64,000 bases of DNA from Pseudisothecium myosuroides (GCA_951799445.1 OX637292.1:20959296-21023295); one strand, 5' to 3'. Counted from the stretch's first letter, positions 1-13,637 are shown. The notes: generated by a model from the letters alone, not told the origin. Made by a program: numbers and translations.

Positions 1-3000
1 GTACAGTTTGCGAGCACGCTCCCTTGTTGAGTCTGAACCCAGTAATGATTCTTGATGTGCCCAAGCCTGGGAAAGGAGATGCGTAAGTACATGACAATAA
101 GCTATTACAGGAGCAGGTGCGCTGGTAATATACATTTTCAATTGTACATATTCATTGCAAAATATCAGGAAAATAATAGAGATCAAACCTGTAACGCGTG
201 AAGGTTTCCAGGTTCTACGTCAAGCGCCTTCTGGAACAGTTGTCTCATTTTTCCACGCTTTCCTTGTCTGGCCTCAAATAATGCCCAAGCCTGTTAATCA
301 GAAACCAAATAGCTTCCGTTACAGATGGCACCCATATCATCAAGACGACAAAAACAACTCTCAAATTAAAAAGCCTTGCAATAAGAATCAGTTCAATACC
401 AAAATCAACAAACAGATAAAACAACATGGTCGATGGCGACGAGCATAACTTAAAAGCACAGGATTGATTTGCTTAGCTGAGTGACTAGATTACTAAAACG
501 AGTGAGATCTTCGAAAAAAAATTTAGAAAGCACCTTCAAGTAGCATATAACTCCAACCAGAAAATCAAGTAACTCGGAATTCTTCACTGCGAATAAAAGA
601 CCACCTTAACAAGACTGGACCAAAACAGTACTCTGTCTCAATTTCTTGCTTACCTGCCAGCACTTCACATCTTCTGGAGCTGATTCCGCAGCCAGTCTGA
701 AGTGATAACGAGCAGCAGAATAGTTGTGAGCTCGTGACTCTATAAGGGCTCGAGTTTGGTGAACTACTGCATTTCCAGGCTGTATCTTTGCAGCTCTTTC
801 TAACAGCTCCCGGGCTTTGCTCCAATTTCCTAGCTTTTGCTCAAGCATAGCCCAGCCATGCAATCCATACACGCCTGCTCCTTTCAGTTCTTTAACTCCG
901 TTCTTCTCCCCCTTGAAGTGATTAAGAAGAATAAGAATGATTAGAAACCTAGTAGACTTGCCTTTGTAGATCCTAATTAAAGTCCAAATTACTACTTCAG
1001 TCATACTATAAAAACAAAAAGAGACGGTACTTTTGAAAAGATAAAAAGTCGAGAAAACATTCTCAACAAGTAACTCCTGCCTATTATGCCCTAGTAAAAC
1101 ATATGATGGATTTGCTTCGATTCCTAAAGCGATAATCCAAATTAAACCAAGAAACAATTGCAATATGAGATTATAATCCGGTAAACCAAAACCATTACCA
1201 TGATTTGCAGACGCACAAATTGAAAGAGTGACAATGACAACAGAAAAAAACACTCAACACAGACAGTAACCTATACCTTGTGAGCTATTCGTACGGACTC
1301 CAGATATAAATATCTAGCTCTGGTGGCATTACGAGCCTGAGCTTCTAAAGACGCCCACCCTTGAAGCGCTTTAACATAGCTAAGACAGTAATCTCCTTCT
1401 CTGAATGCTCCAACTGCCCTCTCGTAATACGCTCCGGCTGCAACAGAATCTCCTGCCATGCATAACGAAGAACATCTCAAAATTTCGGTCCTACCAGGAC
1501 ACACTGCATCTGGAAGCATCCTGATGCCCCGCATCCAATATCTCTGAAGCAAGCCGTTTCTCTCGACAAGTATATGACTAAAAAATATAAGCACATTGAG
1601 TCCTTGACGAAACAGAGCCGAAGGAACATACAATTTCACGACTAAGAGATTAAAAAACCTACCCCTTTTTCGTTCCAGTTGAGCCAAATGGACCATGACA
1701 TCTGCATTGCCGGGATGTTTCTTTGCTAGCTGCCAGAACAAACACAGATATGACGATCAGAACAAAACCGGCCATGATCACGCCCCCCGAGAAAACCTCA
1801 CTACCGACCGACCGAACAAAACATACCTGTTTTAAAGTCCTTCAAGTGCTGAGTCAGAACCACTAACAAGCACAGAGCAAAACATTTGAATACAGTAATC
1901 CAAAAATCATGCTTTGCTCACCAAAACACTCTTATAGTCATCTGCACAATAATGAGATCACCAACAACTTAGGTCACACATGAATGCAGTTATCACAAAT
2001 GGACTAACCTTCTCCAAGGTTCCATGTGCGGCTTTGATATCACCTGCTGCCAGCTGCTTCCTTGCTTTGCCTAACACTATGTCAAGGTCCGACTCAACGT
2101 CCACTTCTTCAGAATACAACTGCATTGCGTCCTCTTTTTCAAATTGCTCAGTAGCTGACGACTGCCACGAATTTCTTTGAGCACCAGCGACATCCACGAC
2201 AGCATTTCCGTCAACAAACCTCTTCTCCTCTGAAGTTTGAATAGGTTTGGAGGGTTTCGCTAACCTGGCTGGGCTTTGCACACTACTTCTACCGTTGCTA
2301 CTACTAGTTGAGCCATTCACCGAGTCATTAACCCGGTCCATCCACATCTGTTGTTCTAACTCTTTCAACGGATAATCAGCTTCCTGCAAACTTGGAGAGG
2401 AGCTTGCAGATCCATGGATTCTCTCTTTCGCTTCAGCACCATTTCTTTCCCCTACAGCAGTTTCATCATCTACAAGCAAAAGAGTCTCCAAGAGGTTCGC
2501 GGATGCGCTATCTTGACTCACAGTATCATTTCCATTTCGTTTAGTTGCTGCAGCTGACAATAGTTTCTGATCCAGCTGCGTTGTAAATTGCCTATCCACC
2601 CCCGCAAGATTCTCGAATATTTTAACCTGCAGCCATAATAGGCTCGTGAGATTGAAGACAAACTGTGAACCAGCTGTGGTAGACAGAAGCAGCGTATGTG
2701 AAAACAGAAATCGTCATTTCACGTGGCAAAATCAAACACCTATACGCACACATGAGAACAATAAAAAAAGATGAACACAATCATCAAAGCTTCCACACCA
2801 CGATACCAAGTCGTTTACTTTCAATAAAATGGAAGAATATTAGAAAACTAAGGAACCCGTTATTACCTGCTGCCGGAAGTCTTTGAACTCCTCTTTACTA
2901 ACAGACCCATCAAAATTGGAATCAACAATTTTCATCAACTCGTGAGCGTCGTCTCCGTCGCCTCCGAGCTCACCAATAACATCTTTAAACTCATCCATAC

Positions 3001-6000
3001 TGATTACCCCATCATTATTTTTATCGAACAAGGTGAACATATGGTCATTAACTTCGTTCTGTCCGTCTCTCTCACGAATAACTTCAACCGAATTGTTTTC
3101 CATGTCTGCAAATCGTGTTGTAGCAACATCAGCTGCCGCTTGCATTATGGCCTTGAGGTAACCTGCCTGTATCGGCACAGAGCAGCAACATGGATCAAAA
3201 GTCAGAATACAGAACCATGAGCAGGGAAACGCACCTAGAAAGGTGACTCTAATTCACACCAGCGTCATTTTGATTTTTTTCCCACTTGCCATTTGTATCT
3301 TTGCACTTCCAGCCAGCAATTCCCTTTAAGAATGAAATTAAGCTAATTCTGTTCAACAAACTAATATACCTAATGACATCTCATATACGTGCCAAAAGTC
3401 ACCTGTTCTGGATCAGTAAGTCCGCCTTTGTACATAGAATGTGAAGCGAGACCACCCTCTGCCATCGCATCCATTTCTGCTGTGCGGATCTGAATCTCCA
3501 TAAGTGGTGCCCAGTTCCCGCGCTTGTTCAAAGTCACAGCTAAATGCAGACTCGCATACCCATTCTTCTTCGGTTTTGCGATATAATCCTTTAGTCTACC
3601 AGGTGCCTCCTCCCATAAAGTGGTGACTATTTCCAAAGCCCTATAGCACGCCCGTGCACCATTATCCTTCGATGAGCTGGATTCCTCCCTCGGAACCAGA
3701 ATGACCCTAAGGCCCAAAACATCAAAAACCTCTTCTGGTGATCTACCATCCCTAAGAAGTTTCTTCATGGTACTATATTTACTTTTGCATCTGCCTGAAA
3801 TCTTGACTGTTTCTACAAGGGATTTCATTTCTGTGTCCTCTTCCAAGGCCTTCTGCAAATCTTCTTGGCAGTGTTTTACGACATCGTCCCCATCAGAAAA
3901 ATGTTGTTTGAGCCAACTTCCGATGTAGGTATACGAATCTGGAAAAAGCACCCCGAAACCAAGGTCTTCCAATTCATGACTGATTTTACCAGTTCCCATG
4001 GCATGGGCAAGAGGCGCATAGATTTGCATAGTCTCCAGCGCCAGTATCTGTTGCCGATACTTCGGAAGAACTCGGACAAAGCGCATAGTATCTAACCGGG
4101 CCGCCACCTCCACTACAACAGCCCGTACATCGTGAAACGCGAGACAATATTGCCGCATAGCATTCACAGAAGCCTCATCAAGTGTCTCCAAGAGAGAAGG
4201 CATATGTTTGACCCGCGAACAATCTTTCAAAAGGACGCCCACTTCACTACCCAGAACATTCTCCACTTCGGCAATGTTTAGATATTGTGCTTCAACAACC
4301 TGACGAAGAAGTCCAGCTGCAATAACCTCCGCGTCCATCTACAAGCACAAGAAGCAATACTCAACGTCAGTGATCTTCCATGAAAGACTTCAGTACCCAC
4401 TTCGCAACACGCAAAACGTAATTGCTCAAAATGACTTTAACTGGTTCAGAATTAAACAAGCAGCAATGCTGAAAACCATTAATCTTCAAATAAACATCCA
4501 CATTCTTGTACTATCAAAACCGAGACACAATCACGATCCAAGATTTGCATTTAATATCCAGTGTGATAGACTTTGAGAAGGTCGGCTCACCCGAAGATCG
4601 GCAAGGATGAAAGCGACGGACAGCGCACGGGAGAGAGGTTTGCGGCCATCGTCAGTAGGCGATGCGTGCCGAAGAGTACTAACAGTCAACTTCAAAGCAG
4701 CCAATAGAAGAGTAGAACCACTAGTGCTAGAAAAATCGGGGGGTAATCTCCCTGCTAATCCATCCCATGCACCAACCAGCTCAGCCACCCGCTGACCACC
4801 AGGAGTGTCCAGGAGAAGCTTCGAAGACTCAAACTCTACTTCAACTTCCTGCTCACCGAGCCATTGTTCCTCCGCACCACGCTCCACAGGACGAGCTGAC
4901 AGTCCATCGCCAGAACTCTGTCTCATTTCTAAAAATCAAGGCAACGCGTCTCTGGTCAAACGGCCATGAGCGTGGAAATAGATCACATAACAAGAAAATA
5001 CTACATCGCCAATGCAAATGACATTATGCGAAACAAATACAAGAAAATTTGATAGATCAGGCCTGACGTATGAGAATCCAAGTAGGTGGGTTTCACAAGG
5101 AGGTGAATCTACTGGAATTCTATTACCAGTAAAGGTCATCACCACCAACAAATCTACAACTAGTAAATATGACAAGCATGAACCAGACAGGAAATGATTA
5201 CCGCCACTGAACTGACGCGAGACAGCAATAACCACTCTCGAAACCACACAGATCTAATAAAATCAAAGAGTTACGTATGCTCTCTTGCTTGGGATGATGT
5301 AGTGGCTCATTTCAGACATGATAAAGATTCTGGACCGAATTAAACACACTAAAATCAAACCCTACTCTAAAATAGAGAGTGGAGCTATCGAATTTGTTCA
5401 ATTGGAGAATACAACCGAGTCAGAATTCGCATCGACTGACAAGTGACCAGAATATGAATGCTCTGTAGTGGTGGTGAAAGCAAGACTGGCTACCTCTTTC
5501 GGAGGCCAAGAATGTCTCAATTTCCAGTGGCGTAGCGGCTTGTGCAAGAGTCGGCGCATCACCCTCTTGCCGAGACTGTAATTCTTCAGCAGAGTAGAGG
5601 GAGCTGCTATCAATATCCGGAACATCATCAATATCTGCTCCATTAAAATCGTACTCAAAATACAGTCGCCCTTCTTCATCCCTTTGCACTCTATCCCGAT
5701 TTTGCTGGCTGCTTAGCCGCAACCTAAGTTTACCTTCCTTCTTCCCCTTTGTGATTCCTAACTGTTCCTCTAAATCAACAAACCCATTGTTTGTTATCAC
5801 CTGCACTCTCCTCCTCCTCTCGCCCCCATATCCCTGTCTCCGACTTCGATCTTTACTCCGAGAATTGCCATCTAGCTCATTCCCATCATAAGTTTCGTGC
5901 TCTACAGTATCCTGCACCCGCGCCTGTACACACACTGTCTGTTTCTGGTCCGACCTGCCACAGCCTCTATGTCCTTTCAGTAAATCGCCGCTTCCCCTGC

Positions 6001-6160
6001 TACTCCTGCCTTGTCTAAAGGTACTCCTTTTCTGAGGATTGTCTAAAGATGAAGAGTGAATCAAGCTACCCTTGTTGCTGGCATACCCCAGGCTACATAT
6101 ACAATCCGACGACAATGGAGCTACCACCTGTGCGCCTTTCTCTGGTCTCAACTGCATCAT
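1..6160 (-). CDS. CRSH: Calcium-activated RelA/SpoT homologue (CRSH) with C-terminal TPR/HAT-like repeats; 3' end outside window
   Basis: Plastid (p)ppGpp synthetase regulated by calcium. Exons read from splice sites: 6160-5494, 4928-4591, 4338-3403, 3166-2867, 2626-2009, 1729-1659, 1559-1277, 911-654, 66-1. All phases agree, giving 1,179 codons before the edge. An in-frame TGA lies just upstream of the start. The first ~220 residues are poorly conserved and likely hold the plastid transit peptide. The HD hydrolase motif is lost (LLRQVVEA where active enzymes have LLHDVVED). Synthetase motifs are intact: RCKSKYSTMKK, DVLGLRVI, DYIAKPKKNGYASLH, EIQIRT. Two canonical EF-hand loops follow (DKNNDGVISMDE, DSNFDGSVSKEE). 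Exon 5 begins like the Arabidopsis tail after the EF-hands, then instead of stopping runs through an acidic Ser-rich linker into at least four or five TPR/HAT-like repeats. The exon 6 donor (AG|GTTTTT) is weak and chosen by frame. Confidence 0.9.
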
Positions 6161-7350
6161 AATGCACGATCATTTAATATGAAGCCATGCCAACTAAACA
6201 CACGCTAACCTGACTACGCAGACTTCCTCTCTGACCTACATATGGCGCTCAAAGATGTCACAGTGGAAGAAATTCAGTGCCAACGCCATCAATGCATTCA
6301 GAGAAATTGGCATCGATTCTCTTAAACATCTAGTATTTAATAATTCGCACCAGAAAATTAAAGAATCGCAACTCGAGACACACATGTAAAATATGCACAT
6401 CTCATACAAGTGGAATGAGATCGCCTACAATTACCGCCTAAAATTAAATTGCGGCATGCTACAAACGCCAGATTGCACTGACAGCAACACGACCTAATTT
6501 GAACAACATCGCTACAATTCAAAAACAGAGGCGAGAGTGATGCAAAGAACTCATACCTGACACGACAATGAGCTGGTGACCACGGGCGCTTTCGGAAGAA
6601 GCTGCAGCAAACCCGTGCTGCAAGCGCATACTGCCATCCTCTGCACTCGTCGTCCACCCCTGTCCTCAAACCCTACCACAACACGAAACCTGTTCTTTCT
6701 GTTGCACACTATTATGCCGGCACAGAGAACAATTCGCCTCACTCTTCCCAATTCGACACGCCCGGTGGATTCCTGGAGAACTCGACAAATTCAGACTGCA
6801 CTGTACATAAATCGGCTTCAGCTAGCTACACGCCTTCGATCCACGCACACGACTACTCCAGCAAGCTCACAGCAGCAACTCGTGGTCGCCACGCCATAGT
6901 CGGTCCGCCTCCGCAACAACAACAAAAAACCTCGAAAAACTTCAAAACCTCGAAGAAAAACTCCGAATAAACGTCCGAATCAATGCCCCCAATTCAGCGG
7001 ATTAGAAGAAGAATCCGATAAGGGAGTTCCGATGCGCGGAGATGATCGTCAGCCCGCTTGTCAGGGGGATTGCCGCAGCTATGGAAGCTTATCTGTTGGA
7101 AATCTCGAGGTGCGAGACGAGTGTGCCCCGCGACGTATCGCGCGTCGTTTGCCGCGCGGTCGTGGCCGCCAGCCCGCCAGGCGTCCAGCACGCGCGATTG
7201 ACCGCGCGGTTGCGGTCATGTGCAGAGGGCCACAAAGAGTGAGAGCTCGGGGAGGTGCCACGTGAGCTTGCATACGTGGAGCCACGCTGGCCTAATGTGA
7301 TGTCCACGTCGACCAACAGAACTCGTAACAGAGGGGATGGATTCTGTTAC
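6161..7350. promoter_or_regulatory. Upstream region of the CRSH gene, GC-rich 7020-7330
   Basis: This stretch precedes the minus-strand CRSH start. It has no open frame with recognisable protein features; the short frames between 6994 and 7316 overlap on both strands and look like a by-product of GC richness. The part nearest the gene (6170-6900) probably holds the 5' UTR, possibly with an intron; 7020-7330 is clearly richer in GC and CpG than the spacer beyond. Promoter role is inferred from position only; no TATA box was assigned. Confidence 0.35.
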
Positions 7351-9637
7351 TTTTCGATAGAGTCGTTCATCCGTCTCGACACTTGGCGTCACTCTTTCTC
7401 CAGGGCTTCACAGTCCACTCCTCAAAATAAAGGTAGACCTTCAATTCAGTCATTTTGAGGTGTCTTTTGAGGTGTCACTAATCTAGTGAAATAGCTTTAA
7501 CTTTACAAATGGCGCATTATAATTATAAACTGATGTGCCTTGTGCCGTTGCCGCAGACAAAATTAAAGTAAAAATGATTTTTTAACTTTTTAAATCATAA
7601 AATTTTTGAAATTCAATATCTTTTTCTGCCGTAAATCAAAACACCACGAAACAAAGCCCGTGCACCCCTCCTCGCTGAGGGCTTTCTGACAATACCAAGA
7701 ACATGACCGGGGGACACACGGTCTAGGAGATCTCACCGTAATTAACAAAACAAACTAACAAACTTAAGGTATGGATTAAATTAATATACCTAGTCTTTAT
7801 TAAGATTGAATCTTCTTGTAGACAATTCGTAACTTCTTGAAGATGCTCCCAAATGATACTATAAGATTCCTTTTAAGTCTTGACTTTGAAAATTCACCGG
7901 ATTTACAGAAGCTCTCCAGCAAAAACAAAATGAAAAAAACTTAACTTATGATTGTCACTACCTTAGTTACTGTAGTCTACAAGGGAAAATAATCTCAAAC
8001 TTTGACTCTGTCAGTTTAAATAAAGAGTTTTCGATACTGTAGTTCTACAGTACCATCTTTCACATCAAAAGATTTGTCTGCAGAATCATCAGAATCAACA
8101 ATGGGTAGCAGGCGAACGTGGCGAGCTAGGACGGAGTGGTGACGATGGAGTCTGACTCAACCTGCCTTTGCAAGGTAGAACATGAATCCAGAATGGAATC
8201 TTGTGAGATTCTAAAGCAAAAGCGGTGGAGGGACTGGGATGTTGTTTGTCCTACAAATGTCTGCAACAAAGGCTGCAGGGACTCACGGTCGAATGCTGGT
8301 TTGCCAAGACAGACAAGGACTCCATGTGTACCCAAAAAGTGATGAAGCTCCGAAGGAAGTTGCCAGTTGGAAGTAATCTACGTAGACACAATTCGAGCAC
8401 GAAGATAGTCAAAGCGCACCACCTGGAAACAGGATGACGATCCATGAAGGTTCCAAGATGCATATTTAATTTAGTTTTAATTAAACACAAGTAGCACCGC
8501 ATCAATGGACGACACAAAATATCCAAGATGGTCCAATCCTCTTTCATTTGAAACACAGATTCTAATAAGCTGTGGAGTAAAAAATATTGAAGAAGAAAAC
8601 CCTGACTTCAATCACTTCAGTAGCTCCCTGCCAGTCGCTCCTGGATTGACACTTGCGAGTAAGCAAAAGTAGCACAAGAGTCCGAGGTGTATTGATTGAA
8701 TCCAAATAATACTCTGCAACTTATTTTTGGCAGGTGAAGAGTAAGATGAGAGCACTCGTAGAACAAAATTAAGGATGTTGTGCAAATTATACCATGGCGT
8801 AGGAATATCTAGACTTGAAAGCTAGATGGAACTGAAGCATATGGAATTATAGTATATAGGATTGACTAATCATATATGGCCACCCGAACGCGATTAATAT
8901 ATATGCCCGAGCTTAGCGGCATTTAGAGGTACAAACTGATTTAGTCGAGCCTTCTTACTTTACTTTGATTACTCGACCCCAATGAAATCAGTACTAGTCA
9001 AATGATCAGTCCACAGATTACTACACAGATTAATCTACATGGAAAGCCATGATGTAGCTGTATAATCAACTTTTCAAAGAATGGACAAATAATCAGGATA
9101 ACACCTAAGAGAATGAGGTTTCTAAGCATGGCTTATTTCCTGCACAAGACTGACCAGCTGCAAGCAACATGCCCGGTAATAATGTATCTACAAAACTCGG
9201 ATCAATCAATAAAGGTCTAGTTCACGACGCCATACTTGACAATCTGCCTTGGGGATGATAAACATTGCTGCCCACTGGTCGGAAAGAACACCCGAGCTGA
9301 AGAAGTGGTTGGCCCTTAAACTGAACCTTCTTAAATCAAAGCTTCCTTTACATCATCCTTGACGATAATAAAGAGAAGATATAGGGAAGCTGTAAAACTT
9401 GGTATAGTTGATCAACGTTGCTCTCGGCCAAGACTTCTCTTCGTCCTCGACTTCTTCAGGAGTTGGCATCTGGAAATCGTCTCAAACTGGACTCCGGAAG
9501 AACCAAGAGGATTACGGAATGCTACATGAATCATGTGACATATCAAACACGTGGAGTCTGGTAAAACAGGGCTTCGGTTGATACTGTAATCGAGGAAGCT
9601 CGCCATAAACATAACGCTGATATCGCCATTTGCTTAG
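7351..9637. other. AT-rich spacer between CRSH and PLUTO, including PLUTO 3' flank
   Basis: No gene was recognised. The segment holds one copy of a dispersed repeat (7520-7785, listed separately). The last 200-250 bases before 9638 are probably the 3' UTR of the minus-strand PLUTO gene, but no clear polyadenylation site was fixed. Short open frames near 8126-8556 have no family-like features. Confidence 0.4.
7520..7785. repeat. Dispersed repeat, second copy at 57016-57280
   Basis: The two stretches share long similar blocks in the same order: GTGCC.TGTGCCG.TGCC, then AAACAAAGC, then TGTGCACCCCTCCT with GAGGGCTTTC, then GGGGACACACGGTC with GGAGATCTCA, ending at CTTAAGGTATGGA. The copy at 57 kb lies inside a TTAA-flanked element. 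The copy here shows no terminal repeats, so it may be a truncated relative. Identity was judged by eye. Confidence 0.7.
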
Positions 9638-12600
9638 TTACGCTTCAGCCACTTGTAATTGCCAGCTAGTAGAGAGAGTCCGGTACACCAGCCCAGCGAT
9701 CATGAACCCCACAAACCAGGCATTACTGTAAATGGCAGTGAAGACCGGTGGGCAGTCCTTGAGCACTCCAGTCGAGACCAGAAACCCAGGTATGTTGGGG
9801 ACGATGCCAGCAGCCAGAGCTACCAAAGCAGCAATGTTGAAACCGTTGGTATACCAATACAAACCCTGTTCACTGCGAGAGAAGAGAGCGTCAGTGTCCA
9901 AAGACCGAGCTCGCAAGCCAAAGTAGTCCACAAGCATGATCCCTCCTACAGGCCCCAACAACGCAGAGTATCCGATGAGCCACGTGAAAATAAAGCCCTG
10001 GCTCGACTGAATCAGTCGCCATGGCTGCAGCAGGATCCCAATCACAGCTGTGAGGAGGCCCGCTCTTCTGAAGGAGAACATTTTCGGGCTCAAGTTCACC
10101 AGAGCATTGGCTGGGGCTACCACATTCGCAGCGATGTTTGTGGTGAGAGTCGCTAAAATAACGCCAACGAGAGACAAGAGAATAGGAAAAAAGCCATCGA
10201 TGCGAGCCAGCAGCTGTATCGGGTCCGAAATCGCCTGCCCAAAGATCACCACGGTCGCCGAAGTGACTGCCAGGCCAACAAAAGTGAAGGCTGCCATGAA
10301 TAGTGGCAACCCTATCGCTTGACCTGTCAACTGGTCCACCTGGCTCTTGGAGTATCGAGTAAAATCTGTCATGACATGGTGCTCACGATTATTTTCATGA
10401 ATCAAAAGATGCATGCAGACACTGTTGCTGATCAATCCGTCATGTTAACCCCTCAAGGACCGAAGATTCATGACTTTAGAATGAACAGTTCGATTGATCA
10501 TGATGGGAAACTAATAGAATTCATATGGAACTAAATTCTTTTCATTCCCCAGAATCAGGGAAGAATCTTGCATATATTGGGCGATAAATAAAATTGGGCG
10601 AAAAAGAGTCCGCATAAGACCTGCTAAGAATTCAGGAATAGTCAGGCTCACCTGGGATGTTCAGACTAAGCGTGGCCCAAAAGCCAACATTCGCGGTCAA
10701 TGCTGGAAAGAAAGTTTGCCAGAACTGTCCTGCTTTAGGGCCCCCAGCGATGAATTGGGAAGGCAGTGACAACATAGGTCCGAAGCCCCCAGCTTGAACG
10801 TAAGCCCATGCTAGTAATGCAGCAGACAAAACTATGAGAATTGGGGCACTGATTTTTTCCAGCTCTCGTATGCTTTCAATACCATTCCAAATAACACCTA
10901 CCTGCAAGCAACGAAACGGATGAGAAACAACACATTCGGCTTAATAACCTAAAACCAGGGGCCATTCGAAGTTTCATTGACATATCAATTTGAATCTTCA
11001 CCAAAGCATTCAATATCTTAGTCCCTGTTCCTATCGATACTGCATCTAAATAAAATCCTACTATCTCTAATACTCTGCTGAATGAGCAAGTAGACGCTTG
11101 AATAAAGAATTTGTCCATTCCCTAATGTGTGTGAACCCAAGTATTGACTCCAAGAAAATAGGGTTTTGCATCAACTTCAAGTAAACTGCCGTTGTTCAAA
11201 CATCTTCACGGTTCGATAATTCAAAGCAGACGTAGAGCTCATGAATTTGCAAAGGTGAAACACAAAGCTCGCAAATAAAAGCCAACCAAACGAATGGACG
11301 ATTTAGGGCTTTTGCATCACAATTCACTCAAGCTGTTCAATCTTCATTAGGGCTCGATAATTCATGGAAAAATATCGATCTCTACAGAGGAGACGAAGAG
11401 CTTACGAATTTCCAAACTGCGTACCACAAAAGATAAGACTAGTAGACGATCACTCGCACTTTTTCAATACCAAATTGCCACTATTTCACAACAAAGTTTC
11501 AAATAAAGGGGAGGAAATTTTACAATGGGAGCAGAGATTCGGACACCAAGCAGAGGTTCAAGGAAAGTAGGGGTTTTGAATCACTCTTCATTCAAGTGCT
11601 GCAATTCAATCTACTGTAAGGTGTAACACTTCATGAGAGAACTTCGATCTCTATAGAACAGCTCACAAATTTCCAAAGATGACACCCAATGTGAGCAACA
11701 AAGAGAAAAGAGTAGAAAATTACACGTTGTATTGCTTTCAGTCTCAAATTGCCTCCATTCGAATCCAATCTACTGCAGAGTGTAATACTTCATGACAAAA
11801 CCTCGATCTCTACAGAACAGCTTCCAAATGACAACCAAACTGCGTACCGACGAGAAAGACAAGCAGACTCTAACATGCTTCAATGTTTACCTTGGTTCAA
11901 TCTCAAATAACCTCCATTACACGACAATTAGGGTTTGCAATTCAGTACCTGCATCATCCAAAAGACGAGGAAGCACCCGAACTCCGCCCCACTGATCCCC
12001 AACCACGGCACCACTCCCCCTTTCAACCTCCCCCTCACCAGCGTATTCACCAACTGAAAAATCGCCTGCCCTCCAATCCACGTCTGGATCCCAAACCACC
12101 CACACGCCACGAGCGCCCTCAGCATGGACGGCACATTCGCCCCTCGGATCCCGAACGCCGACCTCGCCAACACAGGGAACGGCACCCCGAACTTCGTCCC
12201 CGCGTGGCCACTCAACACCATCGGCACCAGCACCACCAAATTCCCTATCAGCACGGTGAGAATGCCTTCCCACCAGGACATGCCCATCTCCACCAAGCTC
12301 CCCGCCATGTAATACGTCGGAACTCCGACCACAAGGCCTATCCACAAACAAGCCATGTCCCAGACACTGAAAATACGTTGGTGGGGCAGGGTGGGGGCGA
12401 AATCGGGGTTGTAAAGGGTACTGTCTGGGGAAATCGGTATGCGTGGGGTGATGGGCTCCAACAATCCAGAAAACAAACCATCATTCTCCACAGTCTCCAC
12501 ATTCTTCTCTCCATCACTACCAATTGCGCGCGTGCAGAGGCTCCTCGAGTTCTCGTCCCTGCAGCGCAATGGGGACCCAATTTTCAGGAAGCTTGGGTGA

Positions 12601-12719
12601 GGAGAGACGTGAGAGATTGGTCGTGATGAAGTATAATTGCGAATGCGGCGAGATGGAGTTGGTGAGAATTGGAGAGAGGAGGGGGTGAGGCGCAGGGCTT
12701 GCACTGAAATGCAAGCCAT
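9638..12719 (-). CDS. PLUTO: Plastidic nucleobase transporter PLUTO (NCS1 family)
   Basis: Nucleobase:cation symporter-1 protein that, in the Arabidopsis orthologue, imports uracil, adenine and guanine across the plastid inner envelope. Exons: 12719-11949, 10901-10652, 10365-9638; phases 0 and 1 agree and give 582 residues, close to Arabidopsis PLUTO (~600). The first ~85 residues are Ser/Arg-rich and fit a transit peptide. The core then starts with the family-typical block around [12 protein letters not shown]. Hydrophobic segments follow through all three exons, with the hallmark stretches [20 protein letters not shown] and [20 protein letters not shown] near identical to plant homologues as remembered. 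All splice sites are GT-AG with good consensus (MMQ|GTACTG, CCAG|GTGAGC). Intron 1 is about 1 kb and AT-rich. No disruption seen. Confidence 0.93.
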
Positions 12720-12798
12720 GGCGAAATTCGAAGGGGAGGGGTTGGATCAGGGAATGTTTTCAAAACGGGGACGGTGAGGGCGTGGAAGATCTGATGTG

Positions 12799-12818
12799 GG
12801 AGAGAGAGAGAGAGAGAT
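12799..12818. repeat. (GA)n microsatellite in the PLUTO 5' flank
   Basis: A run of about nine GA dinucleotides lies some 80 bases upstream of the PLUTO start, probably in its 5' UTR or core promoter. GA/CT runs near transcription starts are common in plants; a regulatory role here is only a possibility. Confidence 0.7.
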
Positions 12819-13512
12819 GGTGGAGAAGCGCGGCAATCTTGCGACTGCCTGCTCTCCGAAACGCCTGCATTCAGTCCCAGCTCGGGTGTTCTCCGAGGTG
12901 AGTGTCTGTGACGAGAGCTTCTAGGGCTCCCACAAACTTGGAATTTTGAGCATCTTGTGATCTTGTGAAGTTTGTGAATCTTTCGTGTGACATGTTGTGG
13001 CTGTCATTAAAAGGGGTTCCTGAAATCTTGTTTTTTCAATTCTCGAACTGAATTTTCAAGCTTCCGTCCTATGAACCCTGAACTAAAGGTAAAAGCACCC
13101 ATCGTCGATCACTTAAAGGATTTTGCAGCAGATCAGGAGCAGTTTAAGGTGCAACAAATTTTTCCTGTGTAGGAAGATAGAAAATATGGGGATAGTCAAT
13201 TTTTTGTAATTTTATTGCCAAAATTGAAATTTACTGATGAATTTTGGGAGCCAAAAAAGTGCTCGGAGCCCATGGCCAATGTCTAAACTCTTCCAATTCC
13301 GCTCATTCAAGAACTACTTTTCCGCTTACTACTTCCTACTTTCATGCTCACTACTTTGGGACATGTGTCATAACCTTATTAGTCCTAACCTTGAAAAGGA
13401 GGAAAAAACACATTCCAAACTTCAATTCGAAATTTGTTCCAATCTTGGTTGGAAATAACTCCACCCTGAAGTTGGTATGAGTCGTGGTTGACAGTGGGTG
13501 CCTCTACCTTAA

Positions 13513-13637
13513 AAGGTCTGTTCTCATTTGGTGTTAAAGACTATTGTTACTAAAGGTCTAAGGAAGATATTTAGACCTAATTTTAGACCGGATTCACATT
13601 GCAAACATCACCCCTAACACCAAGTGAGAACATATCC
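13513..13637. mobile_element. Tourist-like MITE (PIF/Harbinger type), TAA duplication
   Basis: A ~125-bp stretch has inverted ends GTTCTCATTTGGTGTTA and TAACACCAAGTGAGAAC (one mismatch). TAA lies directly outside each end (13510-13512 and 13638-13640). The TIR resembles the ends of the complete Harbinger at 37865-44232 (both contain TTCTCAC/TTTGG), so it may be mobilised by that superfamily. No coding capacity. Confidence 0.65.

Noticed and set aside
6994..7316. Five overlapping Arg/Ala-rich frames on both strands
   Set aside because: They arise from local GC richness, which removes stop codons in all frames; no family features.
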